A DNA stretch of 33,944 nt. Origin: Bacillota bacterium (GTDB lineage Bacteria > Chloroflexota > Dormibacteria > Dormibacterales > Dormibacteraceae). Under the pieces are notes generated by a model. That model had not been told where the DNA came from, searched no databases, and saw only the letters and a program-made list of their open reading frames with translations. Positions 1 to 7,422 of the stretch are shown piece after piece. Every line of letters begins with the position of its first letter. The stretch's first letter is position 1. The stretch spans positions 1 through 33,944 of the forward strand of contig JAJPKS010000328.1 in assembly GCA_021323605.1 (NCBI GenBank), given 5' to 3'. Both the position numbers and the translations under genes were made by a program.

Positions 1-243
1 ACCATTCCGCAGCGCGAGCTCCGCAACCGCATCTCTGAGGTGCTGCGTCGTGCCGAGCACGGCGAGGAGTTCGTGATCACGGTCGGCGGAAGGGCGGTCG
101 CCCGTCTCGGTCCCCAGCGGCGACAGCGGTGGGTGTCGCGCGACCGACTCCGAGCGCTGATGGCTCGGCCAGCGACACCGACGCTGCTCGAAGACATCCG
201 CCGCCTTCCGGGCGCGCTTCAGGATCCCTTTGGCACCAGGTGA
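1..243 (+). CDS. Phd/YefM-type antitoxin (partial, 5' end outside window)
   Basis: The reading frame is open from base 1, so the N-terminus lies outside the window; 80 residues are visible. The sequence has the classic prevent-host-death pattern: an ELRNR segment, a VLRRAEHGEEFVITVGGRAVARL core, then a basic/variable tail. The core matches the N-terminal DNA-binding fold of Phd/YefM antitoxins, and the tail is the part that normally wraps the toxin. The stop codon TGA overlaps the GTG start of the following PIN-domain toxin by four bases (GTGA), the usual translational coupling of antitoxin before toxin. By family, the protein should neutralise the VapC-type toxin and repress its own promoter. 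The promoter is outside the window. Confidence 0.85.
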   Translation, partial: TIPQRELRNRISEVLRRAEHGEEFVITVGGRAVARLGPQRRQRWVSRDRLRALMARPATPTLLEDIRRLPGALQDPFGTR

Positions 244-650
244 GAGCCCTCCTCGATACGTCGGTCTTGATCAGCGATGATCCCAGCCTTCTGCCGGAGG
301 AGGCCGCGATCAGCGTGGCGTCCCTTGCCGAGCTTCACTTCGGCCTGCTCCTCGCCAAGGATCCCTTGGAACGAGCCCATCGCGCGCAGAGACTGGGATT
401 TGTCGAGGCCGAGTTCGACCCCATCCCGGTGGACGCCGAGATCGCCCGCATCTGGGGAGAGCTGGCTCATATCTGTGTGGCTCGGGGCCTCCACCCACGG
501 CGGCGTTCCATGGACCTCCTCATCGCGGCGACCGCTAAGGCTCTGCGCGTCCCGCTCATCTCCCTTGACGAGGACTTGAACCCGCTCGCAGACGTCGTCG
601 ATCTCCGCCGTGATCCCGGCGAGCGGGCTGACCTGGGGACGCCTGGCTGA
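240..650 (+). CDS. vapC: VapC-type PIN-domain toxin ribonuclease
   Basis: This 136-residue protein has the length of a stand-alone PIN-domain toxin. The acidic metal-site residues are in place: D6 in LLDTSVLI, E31 in the SLAEL motif, D92 in SMDLLIAATA, and D110/D112 in SLDEDL. PIN toxins of this family cut RNA (often tRNA or rRNA) using Mg2+ and are held inactive by the antitoxin. I place the start at GTG 240 because it overlaps the antitoxin stop by 4 bp and puts LLDTSVLI at the N-terminus as in the family; a longer frame from 129 runs antisense-like through the antitoxin and is not needed. Next to it lie integrase and IS remnants, so the pair may be cargo of a decayed island. Confidence 0.88.
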   Translation: MRALLDTSVLISDDPSLLPEEAAISVASLAELHFGLLLAKDPLERAHRAQRLGFVEAEFDPIPVDAEIARIWGELAHICVARGLHPRRRSMDLLIAATAKALRVPLISLDEDLNPLADVVDLRRDPGERADLGTPG

Positions 651-887
651 GTTGTTGCGGATTCCGTCGTGGCCGCCTCGGGATCATCACCGGGAATCCC
701 CAGCGCCGCAACCGGCGGTGGGCCTCCAGTGGGTCCGCACACCAGACCAGCTCGGCCTGATCACCCTCGACCGATTCGTCGTTGCCCCCAGGCCCAGCCG
801 GGCCTGGCGGGCACTCGTGCCGAACACCGTCGGTGAAGAACGCCGGATGGACCTACCCCGCTACGACAGGCAACTTCACTATCTTCC
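651..887. other. Intergenic stretch, no supported gene
   Basis: Between the VapC stop and the transposase tail I see no coding pattern I recognise. A plus-strand frame (about 610-933) stays open, but its product has no motif and it runs antisense into the transposase remnant, so I treat it as chance openness in GC-rich DNA. The stretch may be the outer flank of the decayed mobile region. Confidence 0.4.
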
Positions 888-1163
888 CTACGCTGCCCCT
901 GCCCAGCGCGCCGACGCCCGACGGGTCTCGTAGGCGGCGGGCGTCGTGTAGCCGAGCGTGGAGTGGAGCCGCTGCCGGTTGCAGGACACCTCGACGTACT
1001 CGAACACCGCCGGTTGCGCCTGCGCCCGCGTCGGCCGGGCGTGGCGGTGGATCAGCTCCACCTTCAGCGTCGAGCAGAACGACTTCACCACCGCGTGGTC
1101 CCAGCATGGCCGCGGCCGCGACCGGCTCTGCCGGATGCCGTGCCGGGCCAGCAGCGCGGCCGC
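888..1163 (-). pseudogene. IS3-family transposase (OrfB) C-terminal remnant
   Basis: The minus-strand frame encodes about 91 residues matching only the end of an IS3-type DDE transposase. It includes GIRQSRSRP...CWDHAVVKSF, then a STLKVELIHR segment, then a VFEYVEV...CNRQRLHSTLGY motif and the PAAYE ending typical of the rve_3 region. The catalytic Glu region is represented by the VVKSFCSTLK stretch, where E is the usual residue before SF and a K is seen here. The frame is bounded upstream by a stop at 1164-1166, and everything N-terminal (helix-turn-helix, first two catalytic acids) is missing. No terminal inverted repeats were identified. It directly abuts an integrase fragment, suggesting nested insertion and decay. 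It cannot be an active transposase. Confidence 0.75.
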
Positions 1164-1164
1164 T

Positions 1165-1440
1165 CACCGGCTCGCCCTCCCTGCGCAGCCAGGCCAGGGA
1201 GGCATTGGCCGTCTTGACGTAGCTGGCGATGGTGTGGGGGAGAGCGGCCCCCGGCCCGGAGCGGGCCCGCCATCACCCGCCAAGCGGCTCATCTGGTACT
1301 GGCCGGGCTGGGCGGGGTCGGTGATGCCCGCCCTGGCGCAGCAGGGGAGGAAGACCCCCTCCAGCCGGTAGCGGAGGCCGTCCTCGATGGTCCTGGGGCT
1401 CAGGCCGACGGCCTGGCGCGAACTCGGGCCGAACTCGGCC
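1165..1440 (-). pseudogene. Tyrosine recombinase/integrase N-terminal remnant (frameshifted)
   Basis: On the minus strand, just 3' of the tRNA-Val gene, one frame reads GLSPRTIEDGLRYRLEGV then LPCCARAGITDPAQ. After about base 1245 the continuation moves to another frame reading TIASYVKTANASLAWLRREGE. Together these resemble the SAM-like core-binding domain of phage-type integrases (pattern LSPxTxxxYxxRL ... FLAWxxREGE). Restoring one C in the run ccccc near 1240 would join the frames. No catalytic R..H-x-x-R..Y domain follows; the sequence passes straight into the IS3 tail. A position beside a tRNA, in the same orientation, is the classic arrangement of an integrase next to its attachment site. 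The family call rests on motif recall, so confidence is moderate. Confidence 0.5.
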
Positions 1441-1449
1441 GGAGTTGGC

Positions 1450-1524
1450 TGGTGGGCGGCGCTGGGATCGAACCAGCGACCTCTTGCGTGTGAAGCAAGC
1501 GCTCTCCCGCTGAGCTAGCCGCCC
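1450..1524 (-). tRNA. tRNA-Val(CAC), CCA encoded
   Basis: The minus strand folds as a complete cloverleaf. The acceptor stem GGGCGGC pairs with GCCGCCC, the D arm is GCTC-AGCGGGA-GAGC, and the anticodon stem CTTGC/GCAAG encloses loop TTCACAC with anticodon CAC (valine). The T arm is GCTGG-TTCGATC-CCAGC, the discriminator is A, and CCA is encoded. The integrase remnant begins immediately beyond its 3' end, so this gene is the likely historical attachment site of the decayed element. Confidence 0.95.
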
Positions 1525-1714
1525 GCGTGATGCCAATTCTAGAGACCTGGCCGGGGGGCAGGGCCGGGGCACCTCGGTGCCAGCCCGGCCCGGCGTGCCC
1601 GCCGCCGGGCCGGTGAGGCGACCGCGACCGCGGCCCCGGTCACGACCGCATCCCGCCCCCCACCGGCCCGCTTGGCATCGCCGGGAAGGCCAGGTCGAGA
1701 ATACTCACCGTCCC

Positions 1715-3421
1715 ATGCACGAGACCTCGATCCGGGCCCTGGTCGGAGCGCTGATCGGTGCGGTGGCGGTCGCGGCCTGCGGCGGCTCGGCTCCGGTGGG
1801 GAGTCCTGCCCAGCCGCTGGCCCCTCTGGGTGCGCAGGTCCTGCGCTTCGGCGTCGCCCAGCCGGCCCTGAACCTCGACCCGGCACGGACTCACGACCCG
1901 ACCACCGTCTCTTTGGTTCAGAACCTGTTCGACGGCCTCTACCGATGGGACGAGCACCTGAGGATCGTGCCCGACGCCGCCCTGGGCATGCCCGACGTCT
2001 CTCCCGACGGCCTGACCTACACCTTCCACCTGAACCCGGCGGTCAGGTTCTCCAACGGCGACCCGGTCACGGCCCAGGACTGGATCTGGTCATGGACCCG
2101 GGCGCTCCGGATCCATGCCGCCGACCTGAGCGCCCTGGAGCTGATCCAGGGTGCCGCCGAGGTGGAACAGGGAAGGGCCTCCACCGTCACCGGCCTCTCG
2201 GCGCCGGGCGACCTCACGCTGGTGGCCCGACTGGTGCGGCCCGCCGGCTACTGGCTGGGTCAGTTGGCCATCCCCGGGCCTGCGAGCGTGGTGGATCCTC
2301 GGGTGCTCACCGCCAGCGGAGACCCGGACGGCTCCGCCTGGGCCACCAGCCCGGCCACCTGCGTGGGCACCGGCCCCTATCGCCTGGCCGGCGTTCGCCC
2401 CGGTCGTTCCCTGTGGTTCACGCCCCTGGCCGACTGGTGGGGAGGGTCGAGCGGGGTGCTGCAGAAGGTCGTGGTCGACCTCGGCGTCGCGCCCTCGACC
2501 CAGGTGCGCAGGTTCGAGGACGGCGCCTACGACCTGGTGGGGGAGGCTTCCCAGCCCATCGACCCGGCCGATCTCGTGCGCTACGCCGAACAGCCGAACC
2601 TGCGTCAGCAGCTCCACCAGGAGCCGACCGCCACCACCGTCGCCCTCGCCTTCGACCCGGAGAGCGGCCCCTTCGCCGGTGGGACGGAGCCCGCGGCCGT
2701 TTCCGCGGGGACGACCCCGGCTCCCGCCGAGGACCGTGGTCCGATCGCGCGGGAGGCCTTCGACCTGGCCATCGACCGCCAGCAGCTGGCCAACGCGGCC
2801 TGCGCCGGCTCCCTCACCTGTGTCCCGGCCACCGGGGGGCCCATCCCCCCCACGCTCCGCGGCTACCTGGGCACGGGGAAGGATCCCTACGCCCACGCCG
2901 ACCCCGCCCGGGCCCGGAGGCTGCTGGCCGAGGCAGGAGGGCCGGCCAGGTTCGACGGGCTCGTCCTGGCCTATCCCCCGGACGACCGCAGCGCCCGCGT
3001 CGCGCACGAGCTGGTCGCTCAGTGGAGGTCGGCGCTGGGGGTCGAGGTGACCGCGGCGGCGGTCGCGCCAGGGGCCGTCCAGGCCCGGCCCGTCCTCTTC
3101 CTGGAGACCTGGACCGCCCCCTACGACAGCCCACAGGCCTGGTTCGACGCCCATCCTTCGTGTACGGCCGTGCCGCTGGCCGGGATTGGATCCGCCTGTC
3201 CAGCCTCGGTCACGCGCCTGGTGGGACGAGCGGCGGTCACGGCCGGCGACGGCGCCCTGCCCCTCTACCAGCAGGCCCTTCAGGTCGTGGTCAGGGACGT
3301 GACCTGGGCGGCCCTGCTCTACGGCCAGCAGCCGGTGCTGATCCAACCCTACCTGCTCGGCTGGGACTACAGCGGCCTGGAGGACGTCCCCTGGACCGAT
3401 CTCAAGTTCATCGCGCGCTGA
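1715..3421 (+). CDS. ABC transporter substrate-binding lipoprotein, peptide/nickel family 5
   Basis: The product (568 aa) is a secreted solute-binding protein of the SBP_bac_5 family, which delivers oligopeptides or similar ligands to an ABC importer. It starts with a short signal sequence and a lipobox ending AVAACGG, so C22 would be lipidated and anchor it outside the membrane. Family landmarks are visible: FGVAQPALNLDPARTHD near the mature N-terminus, QNLFDGLYRWDE, TYTFHLNPAVRFSNGDPVTAQDW (the conserved ligand-domain strand), and a GTGPYRL segment. I chose ATG 1715 because it gives the signal peptide; the frame is open upstream without one. No strong ribosome binding site is seen. The permease and ATPase genes are not adjacent, so it is an orphan binding protein and its substrate cannot be assigned. 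Confidence 0.88.
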   Translation: MHETSIRALVGALIGAVAVAACGGSAPVGSPAQPLAPLGAQVLRFGVAQPALNLDPARTHDPTTVSLVQNLFDGLYRWDEHLRIVPDAALGMPDVSPDGLTYTFHLNPAVRFSNGDPVTAQDWIWSWTRALRIHAADLSALELIQGAAEVEQGRASTVTGLSAPGDLTLVARLVRPAGYWLGQLAIPGPASVVDPRVLTASGDPDGSAWATSPATCVGTGPYRLAGVRPGRSLWFTPLADWWGGSSGVLQKVVVDLGVAPSTQVRRFEDGAYDLVGEASQPIDPADLVRYAEQPNLRQQLHQEPTATTVALAFDPESGPFAGGTEPAAVSAGTTPAPAEDRGPIAREAFDLAIDRQQLANAACAGSLTCVPATGGPIPPTLRGYLGTGKDPYAHADPARARRLLAEAGGPARFDGLVLAYPPDDRSARVAHELVAQWRSALGVEVTAAAVAPGAVQARPVLFLETWTAPYDSPQAWFDAHPSCTAVPLAGIGSACPASVTRLVGRAAVTAGDGALPLYQQALQVVVRDVTWAALLYGQQPVLIQPYLLGWDYSGLEDVPWTDLKFIAR

Positions 3422-3449
3422 GGTGGCCGTAGCTCGTACCCTATCGGCC

Positions 3450-3806
3450 ATGGCCGAGCAGCCGCTCCGCACCCGTCGCTGCGTCCCCTGTGAAGGCGGC
3501 GTCCCGCCGCTGACCGAGGAGCAGGTTCGTCCGCTCCTGGCCCAGGTCGAGGGCTGGGAGGTGGAGGAGGCCGACGGGCACCAGCAGCTGGTGAAGACCT
3601 TCCGGTTCCCCAACTTCGTCAAGGCGGTGGATTTCGTGAACCGGATCACGCCGGTGGCGGAGTCGGAGGGACATCACCCCGACCTGCTGGTCGCCTGGGG
3701 TCGGGTGCGGGTCCAGCTCTGGACCCACGCCGCCGGCGGCCTGACCGAGAACGACTTCATCCTCGCCGACAAGATCGACGAGGTGGCCTCGGGAGCCACA
3801 CCCTGA
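3450..3806 (+). CDS. 4a-hydroxytetrahydrobiopterin (pterin-4a-carbinolamine) dehydratase
   Basis: This 118-residue protein belongs to the PCD/DCoH family, which dehydrates 4a-hydroxy-tetrahydropterin to recycle the cofactor of aromatic amino acid hydroxylases. Some bacterial members act in molybdopterin metabolism instead. The diagnostic active-site string ESEGHHPDLL is at residues 71-80, with the paired histidines H75/H76, followed by WTH (91-93) and GLTENDF (96-103), where a third His and a conserved Asp are expected. A 25-residue N-terminal extension contains CVPC, a possible metal-binding or redox pair often seen in this subfamily. ATG 3450 fits the family length. It lies 28 bases after the lipoprotein gene and its stop overlaps the next small gene. 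No phenylalanine hydroxylase is in the window. Confidence 0.92.
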   Translation: MAEQPLRTRRCVPCEGGVPPLTEEQVRPLLAQVEGWEVEEADGHQQLVKTFRFPNFVKAVDFVNRITPVAESEGHHPDLLVAWGRVRVQLWTHAAGGLTENDFILADKIDEVASGATP

Positions 3807-4066
3807 ACTCGCCGGCCTCGAAGCCATGTCCGCGCTGCGGGGGCCGGGGGCGACCCATCGTCTACGGCCGCCCGACCGCGGCCGCGCTGGAGCTGGCGGC
3901 GAGGGATGAGATCGTGCTCGGGGGGTGCATCGTGGGATCGGACAGCCCGCGCTGGTGCTGCACGGCCTGTCGGCACCGGTGGGGTGGGACCGGTCGTTCG
4001 CCGCTCCCGAGCACACCCGTGCCCGGCGGCCTGGCCGGAGGCGGCGGAGAGGACGAGCCGACGTAG
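3803..4066 (+). CDS. Small zinc-ribbon protein, conserved hypothetical
   Basis: The plus-strand frame encodes about 87 residues with KPCPRCGGRGRPIVYGRP, then LELAARDEIVLGGCIVG, then PRWCCTACRHRWG. Two CxxC knuckles, CPRC and CTAC, frame a YGxP...GEIVLGGC core. I recall this pattern from a widespread family of small actinobacterial-type zinc ribbons with no assigned function. There is no ATG or GTG start in place; the most likely start is CTG 3803, overlapping the preceding stop, but this is uncertain. The C-terminal 20 residues are low-complexity. The stop TAG (4064-4066) lies inside the tRNA-Thr gene, so the gene end and the tRNA 5' end overlap by 10 bases. It may be cotranslated with the dehydratase. 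Confidence 0.6.
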   Translation: MNSPASKPCPRCGGRGRPIVYGRPTAAALELAARDEIVLGGCIVGSDSPRWCCTACRHRWGGTGRSPLPSTPVPGGLAGGGGEDEPT

Positions 4067-4133
4067 CTCAGGCCGGCAGAGCGATCGCCTTGTAAGCGAT
4101 TGGTCGGGGGTTCGAATCCCCCCGTCGGCTCCA
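4057..4133 (+). tRNA. tRNA-Thr(TGT), CCA encoded
   Basis: The plus strand gives a full cloverleaf. Acceptor GCCGACG pairs with CGTCGGC, the D arm is GCTC-AGGCCGGCA-GAGC, and the anticodon stem ATCGC/GCGAT encloses loop CTTGTAA with anticodon TGT (threonine). The T arm is GGGGG-TTCGAAT-CCCCC, the discriminator is T, and CCA is encoded. Its first ten bases overlap the end of the small zinc-ribbon gene. Confidence 0.96.
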
Positions 4134-4296
4134 GGCACGATCCGAGCCGCCGCGGCGCCTGGGGGCCCACCGGCCCTGGAGTCCCGGCGGAGGCCAGCAC
4201 GGGGCCGAAGCGGCGACGGACGAGGGGACATCGGCCCCGGGCGGCGGGGATGGGCGGCGGGCGCGACCTCCGGTGCCGGGGCCGCGCCGTGCCCCG

Positions 4297-4470
4297 TCAA
4301 TATGCACTGGGGGCCTTGCAGCTGAACATCGAGACCACCTGGTGCGTCTGCTTGCCCTTGCACTTCGGGCACTCGGGGGGATCGTCCTTCAGGCGATCGT
4401 GCTGGCTGATGGGCATGCTGAGCTCGAAACGCTCACCGCAGGTCCGGCACTCGAACTCGTAGACGGCCAT
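4297..4470 (-). CDS. FmdB-family putative regulatory zinc ribbon protein
   Basis: The 57-residue product starts MAVYEFECRTCGERFEL and contains CRTC and CPKC pairs separated by about 25 residues, the zinc-ribbon pattern of the FmdB family (CxxC...CxxC). Members were named for a putative regulator of formamidase in Methylophilus; most have unknown roles. ATG 4470 is chosen because it sits behind a strong purine-rich GAGGAGGAGG ribosome binding site; upstream in-frame codons are not needed. It is transcribed away from the YbhN-like gene region and is probably monocistronic. Confidence 0.85.
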   Translation of the reverse strand: MAVYEFECRTCGERFELSMPISQHDRLKDDPPECPKCKGKQTHQVVSMFSCKAPSAY

Positions 4471-4614
4471 GGAAACCACACCTCCTCCTCGACTCGTGAC
4501 CAATCGCACACTACACGGCGCCCGGGGTGCGGTCGTCAATCCTCGATCACGGACCGGTGGACCGGGGACCGCGATGGGCGTGGCCGCCGTTTCCCCGGCA
4601 AGGACGAGCAGGCC

Positions 4615-4743
4615 TCAGCCACTGGCGCGGCCGGGCGAGCGCCGGCGCCAGGACGAGGGGATCACCGGAGCCGTGGGGGACCGCTTCCGGATGACCTCGA
4701 TCAGCGGTCGACCGGCGGCCCCGGGCTCGGCTTCCTCGCTCAC
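4615..4743 (-). CDS. Possible small protein coupled to YbhN-like gene
   Basis: A 42-codon minus-strand frame begins with GTG whose bases overlap the stop of the upstream membrane-protein gene (GTGA). The product is SEEAEPGAAGRPLIEVIRKR followed by a basic, proline/serine-rich tail. It has no recognisable domain. The only argument for reality is the coupling-type overlap; in DNA this GC-rich such overlaps also occur by chance, so it is offered with low confidence. Confidence 0.22.
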   Translation of the reverse strand: MSEEAEPGAAGRPLIEVIRKRSPTAPVIPSSWRRRSPGRASG

Positions 4744-5768
4744 GGGTGGCTCAGCGGTCGGGAACGGCGAAGGCCGTAGAGCGCGATCAGGCCCAGACCA
4801 ATGACCACCGCCGCACCCACCAGGTGCCAGAGGACGATGGCCCCGGCCGCCACCGGCCGTGAGAGCCCGATCGAGGAGAGAAGGAAGGTGCCCATCGCCT
4901 CCAGGCTCCCCACGTAGCCGGGCGCGGCGGGCAGGACGTACGTGTAGAGGAGCGTGACCTGGGTCACGATCGCCGACGCCACCGGCACCGCCAGCCCCAG
5001 GGCCGGGAAGAGCATGAAGAAGGCCAGCCCGTCGAGGAGCATGGCGGTGGCCGAGACGAGCACGATGCCCAGCAGGCGCTGGCCACGGGTGGCCGCCAGC
5101 CCCACGCGGAGGGCTGCGCTCTGCCGCTGCAACGACTCGACCCACCTCCCCGGTAGGAAACGGAGAGCACGACTGGAGCAGACCAGCCGGGGGCCAAGCA
5201 AGAGGCCACCGCCGATGGCCATCAGCGTCACCAGCGCCATCCCGAGCACGACCACGAGCTGGGTCAGCGAGGGCAGGGCGGTGTCCGCTGCCGTCAGCTT
5301 GAGGAGGGTTCCGGCGCTGAGCACGGCCGCCACGCCACCGAGATCGAAGGCGTGGTCGACCACGATCACCCCGAGCCCCACCGCGGCCGATTGCCCTCCC
5401 CGCCTCACCAGCCACCACAGGCGCAGCGCCTCGCCGGCCCGGAAGGGAACGGCGTAGTTGACCAGCTGGGTGGCGGCGTTGACCCAGAGAGCGTCGGTCA
5501 ACCTCACCCGGGTCCAGGCCCGCAACAACAGCATCCAGCGCGTCGCCCTCGCCACCTGGCTGAGCAGGGTCAGGACCACGATGGCCAGCAGGGGGCTGAG
5601 GTGGCGGGGCTCGAGGTGGTGTTCCACCTGGTCGATGGGCACGGCCCGGAACAGCAGGTAGAGAGCGACGATGCCGAAGGCGGAGTTGACCGCACCTCGA
5701 ATCCAGGGGTTCACCCAGGCGGCGCGTGCCCGTTCGCGGATGGGACGGATGCTGATGGAGATTCTCAC
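4740..5768 (-). CDS. YbhN/UPF0104-type integral membrane protein (LPG synthase TM-like)
   Basis: The product (342 aa) is a multi-pass membrane protein with about eight hydrophobic segments. It includes the family landmarks QVARATRWMLLLRAW, a NYAVPFRAGEALRLW motif and, near the end, YVLPAAPGYVGSLEAMGTFLL. The conserved PxRxGE and PxxPGxxGxxE signatures are those of the flippase-like domain of lysylphosphatidylglycerol synthase/UPF0104 (YbhN, AglD2). Stand-alone members are thought to be lipid-linked carriers or to assist glycolipid export, but their function is not settled. GTG 5768 is the best start because it precedes the first charged, then hydrophobic, segment; the upstream open frame has no coding signature. 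A possible tiny gene overlaps its stop. Confidence 0.82.
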   Translation of the reverse strand: MRISISIRPIRERARAAWVNPWIRGAVNSAFGIVALYLLFRAVPIDQVEHHLEPRHLSPLLAIVVLTLLSQVARATRWMLLLRAWTRVRLTDALWVNAATQLVNYAVPFRAGEALRLWWLVRRGGQSAAVGLGVIVVDHAFDLGGVAAVLSAGTLLKLTAADTALPSLTQLVVVLGMALVTLMAIGGGLLLGPRLVCSSRALRFLPGRWVESLQRQSAALRVGLAATRGQRLLGIVLVSATAMLLDGLAFFMLFPALGLAVPVASAIVTQVTLLYTYVLPAAPGYVGSLEAMGTFLLSSIGLSRPVAAGAIVLWHLVGAAVVIGLGLIALYGLRRSRPLSHP

Positions 5769-5900
5769 GGGTGGCCCTTCGACCGGCAACGATACTGAAC
5801 CGGCACCGCCCCGCGCCAGCCGGACGGGGCCTCCCCGACCCCGATCGTGGTCCGGCCGGCTTGGAGTTTGACCGGGCCATCCGCCGGCCATATACGTCAC

Positions 5901-6245
5901 ATGAGCAACCGGTACGCCGACGTATGGGCCGACGCCGCCGACGCCGCGTCCGTCCACCGCGAGCGGAACGCGGTCTCGCGGCGCTACCGCCGGATGCTCG
6001 CCCTCACCGACGACCTGCTCGGCCGCCTGGAGTCCCTGAACGCATCCGGCGGCGGGGAGCTGTCGCGCCAGGCGCGCGCCACCATCGAACGAGTGGTGGT
6101 CCGCCTGGACCCCGACCTCCAGGTCGGGCTCCTCGGCTGCGGCACGGTTCAGGAGGCCGTGGACGCGGTGCTGGCGGTGCAGGACGAGGTCCTCCGCCGC
6201 CTGCACGGCCGAGCCCCCGCGGAGCGGGAGCGCCGGAGCGCCTGA
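5901..6245 (+). CDS. Hypothetical protein, mostly helical
   Basis: I do not recognise this 114-residue protein. It is rich in Arg, Ala, Asp and Leu, predicted largely alpha-helical, with RRYRRMLALTDDLLGRLESL and AVDAVLAVQDEVLRRL forming amphipathic helices that could make a small helical bundle or coiled coil. There is no signal peptide, membrane segment or cysteine motif apart from one central LLGCG. ATG 5901 is the most natural start. It is divergent from the YbhN-like gene across 132 bases that include a short AT-richer tatacgtcac patch, and convergent with the patatin gene. Confidence 0.6.
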   Translation: MSNRYADVWADAADAASVHRERNAVSRRYRRMLALTDDLLGRLESLNASGGGELSRQARATIERVVVRLDPDLQVGLLGCGTVQEAVDAVLAVQDEVLRRLHGRAPAERERRSA

Positions 6246-6360
6246 GCCGCGCTGTCGCCGACGGCACCTGGCTCGGAGGGGAGTCACCCGGAGCGAGATC
6301 TCGCCTCACGCCATCCCGGTCGACCCTCCCTCTCGGGACGAGCCGGGCTGCCGGCCGGCC

Positions 6361-7329
6361 TCAGCGCCGGGCGGCCGACCGGAGGCGGTCGACCAGGTGA
6401 CGCACCGAGGGCAGCTCCAGCCGAGCCAGGGTCGTGTCCCGGGCCACCTCGGCCACCCGCCTGGCCCGACTCCCGTCCATGACGTTGGGCCCCATGGCCG
6501 CGAGATCGGCCTCGCCCGGCTCCAGCAGCAGCACCTCGGCCCCATCTCGCCGGAGCCGGGCCACCTCGGCCGCGACCTGACGGGCACGGCGACGCCGCAG
6601 GGCCGCCGCCACCCCCATCCACGGGTTCCGGCTCCGGGGGCGGGCTCGCGTCGACATCGGGCTCAGGGCCACGACCAGGTCGAGGTCGTGACCGACCAGC
6701 AGGTCCAGGTTCGACATGGAATGCAGCCCGCCGTCGACGTAGAGGCGTCCCGCAACCGGGACCGGGCGGAAGAAGCCGGGAATGGCGCAGGACGCGGCCA
6801 CGGCGGTCGCGAGCGGGGGCCGGGGAGCGTCGTCGCGCCCGAACACGACCCGATCCCCGGTCCGGTAGTCGCAGGCCACGATCCAGCACGCGTCGTGCGG
6901 TGCCCAGCCGTCGGCGACCACGCGACGCACCGCGGTCTCGATCACGGTCGTCGGCACCGTCCCCGGCGGCACCAGCCCCGAGATCATCCGCGACGGCGCC
7001 CGCTCGCGCAGGGCTCGGCGCGCCAGCCCGATCGAGCCCGGCCGCAGGGTCGGCAGCCGCCAGGGGAAGCGATACGCCCCGGGTCGCGTGAGGTCGCGCA
7101 GCCAGTCCGGGGCGGCGTCGAGCCCTTCCTCGGGAGGGCCCGGCAGCAACCGGCGCGGCGCCACGCCCGCGGCCACGAACGCCGCCACCACCGAGCCCGC
7201 CGAGGTCCCGATCTCCACGTCGGCCGCGACCGGACTCCAGCCCGTGCTCGCGTTCAGGGCGACCATGGCCCCGGTCAGCCAGGCGCCTCCCACCACCCCA
7301 CCCGCCCCCAGGACGAGCGCGACCTTCAT
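6361..7329 (-). CDS. Patatin-like phospholipase (serine acyl hydrolase)
   Basis: The 322-residue protein has the complete patatin catalytic set: the oxyanion-hole glycine loop VLGAGGVVGG at residues 6-15, the nucleophile elbow GTSAGS with S43, and the catalytic aspartate D199 in the YVDGG motif, giving a Ser-Asp dyad. RssA/YchK-like bacterial patatins hydrolyse membrane lipids or act as esterases in the cytosol. ATG 7329 is chosen because it begins directly with the beta-strand before the glycine loop; an upstream in-frame GTG would add 22 residues with no fold. The region 280-322 is a helical, Arg-rich tail. It follows the DUF1841 gene at a distance in the opposite order and may be monocistronic. 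Substrate is unknown. Confidence 0.92.
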   Translation of the reverse strand: MKVALVLGAGGVVGGAWLTGAMVALNASTGWSPVAADVEIGTSAGSVVAAFVAAGVAPRRLLPGPPEEGLDAAPDWLRDLTRPGAYRFPWRLPTLRPGSIGLARRALRERAPSRMISGLVPPGTVPTTVIETAVRRVVADGWAPHDACWIVACDYRTGDRVVFGRDDAPRPPLATAVAASCAIPGFFRPVPVAGRLYVDGGLHSMSNLDLLVGHDLDLVVALSPMSTRARPRSRNPWMGVAAALRRRRARQVAAEVARLRRDGAEVLLLEPGEADLAAMGPNVMDGSRARRVAEVARDTTLARLELPSVRHLVDRLRSAARR

Positions 7330-7422
7330 CGCATCGAGTTTCGCATCGGCGCCCGCGGCCTGACACCGTCCCGTACCGGATTCCCGCACGACCACCGATC
7401 GCGGCCGCGATCCGCAGTCGGT

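Noticed and set aside
610-933. Possible gene after vapC on the plus strand
   Set aside because: No motif is recognised and the end runs antisense through the IS3 remnant.
1562-1590. Strong hairpin (ggccggg...gcccggcc) between the tRNA-Val and lipoprotein genes
   Set aside because: It lies upstream of both flanking genes, so it would not be a terminator for either, and GC-rich hairpins are expected by chance here.
2090-3649. Minus-strand open frame of about 519 codons
   Set aside because: It is antisense to the peptide-binding lipoprotein and the pterin dehydratase, both of which have clear motifs.
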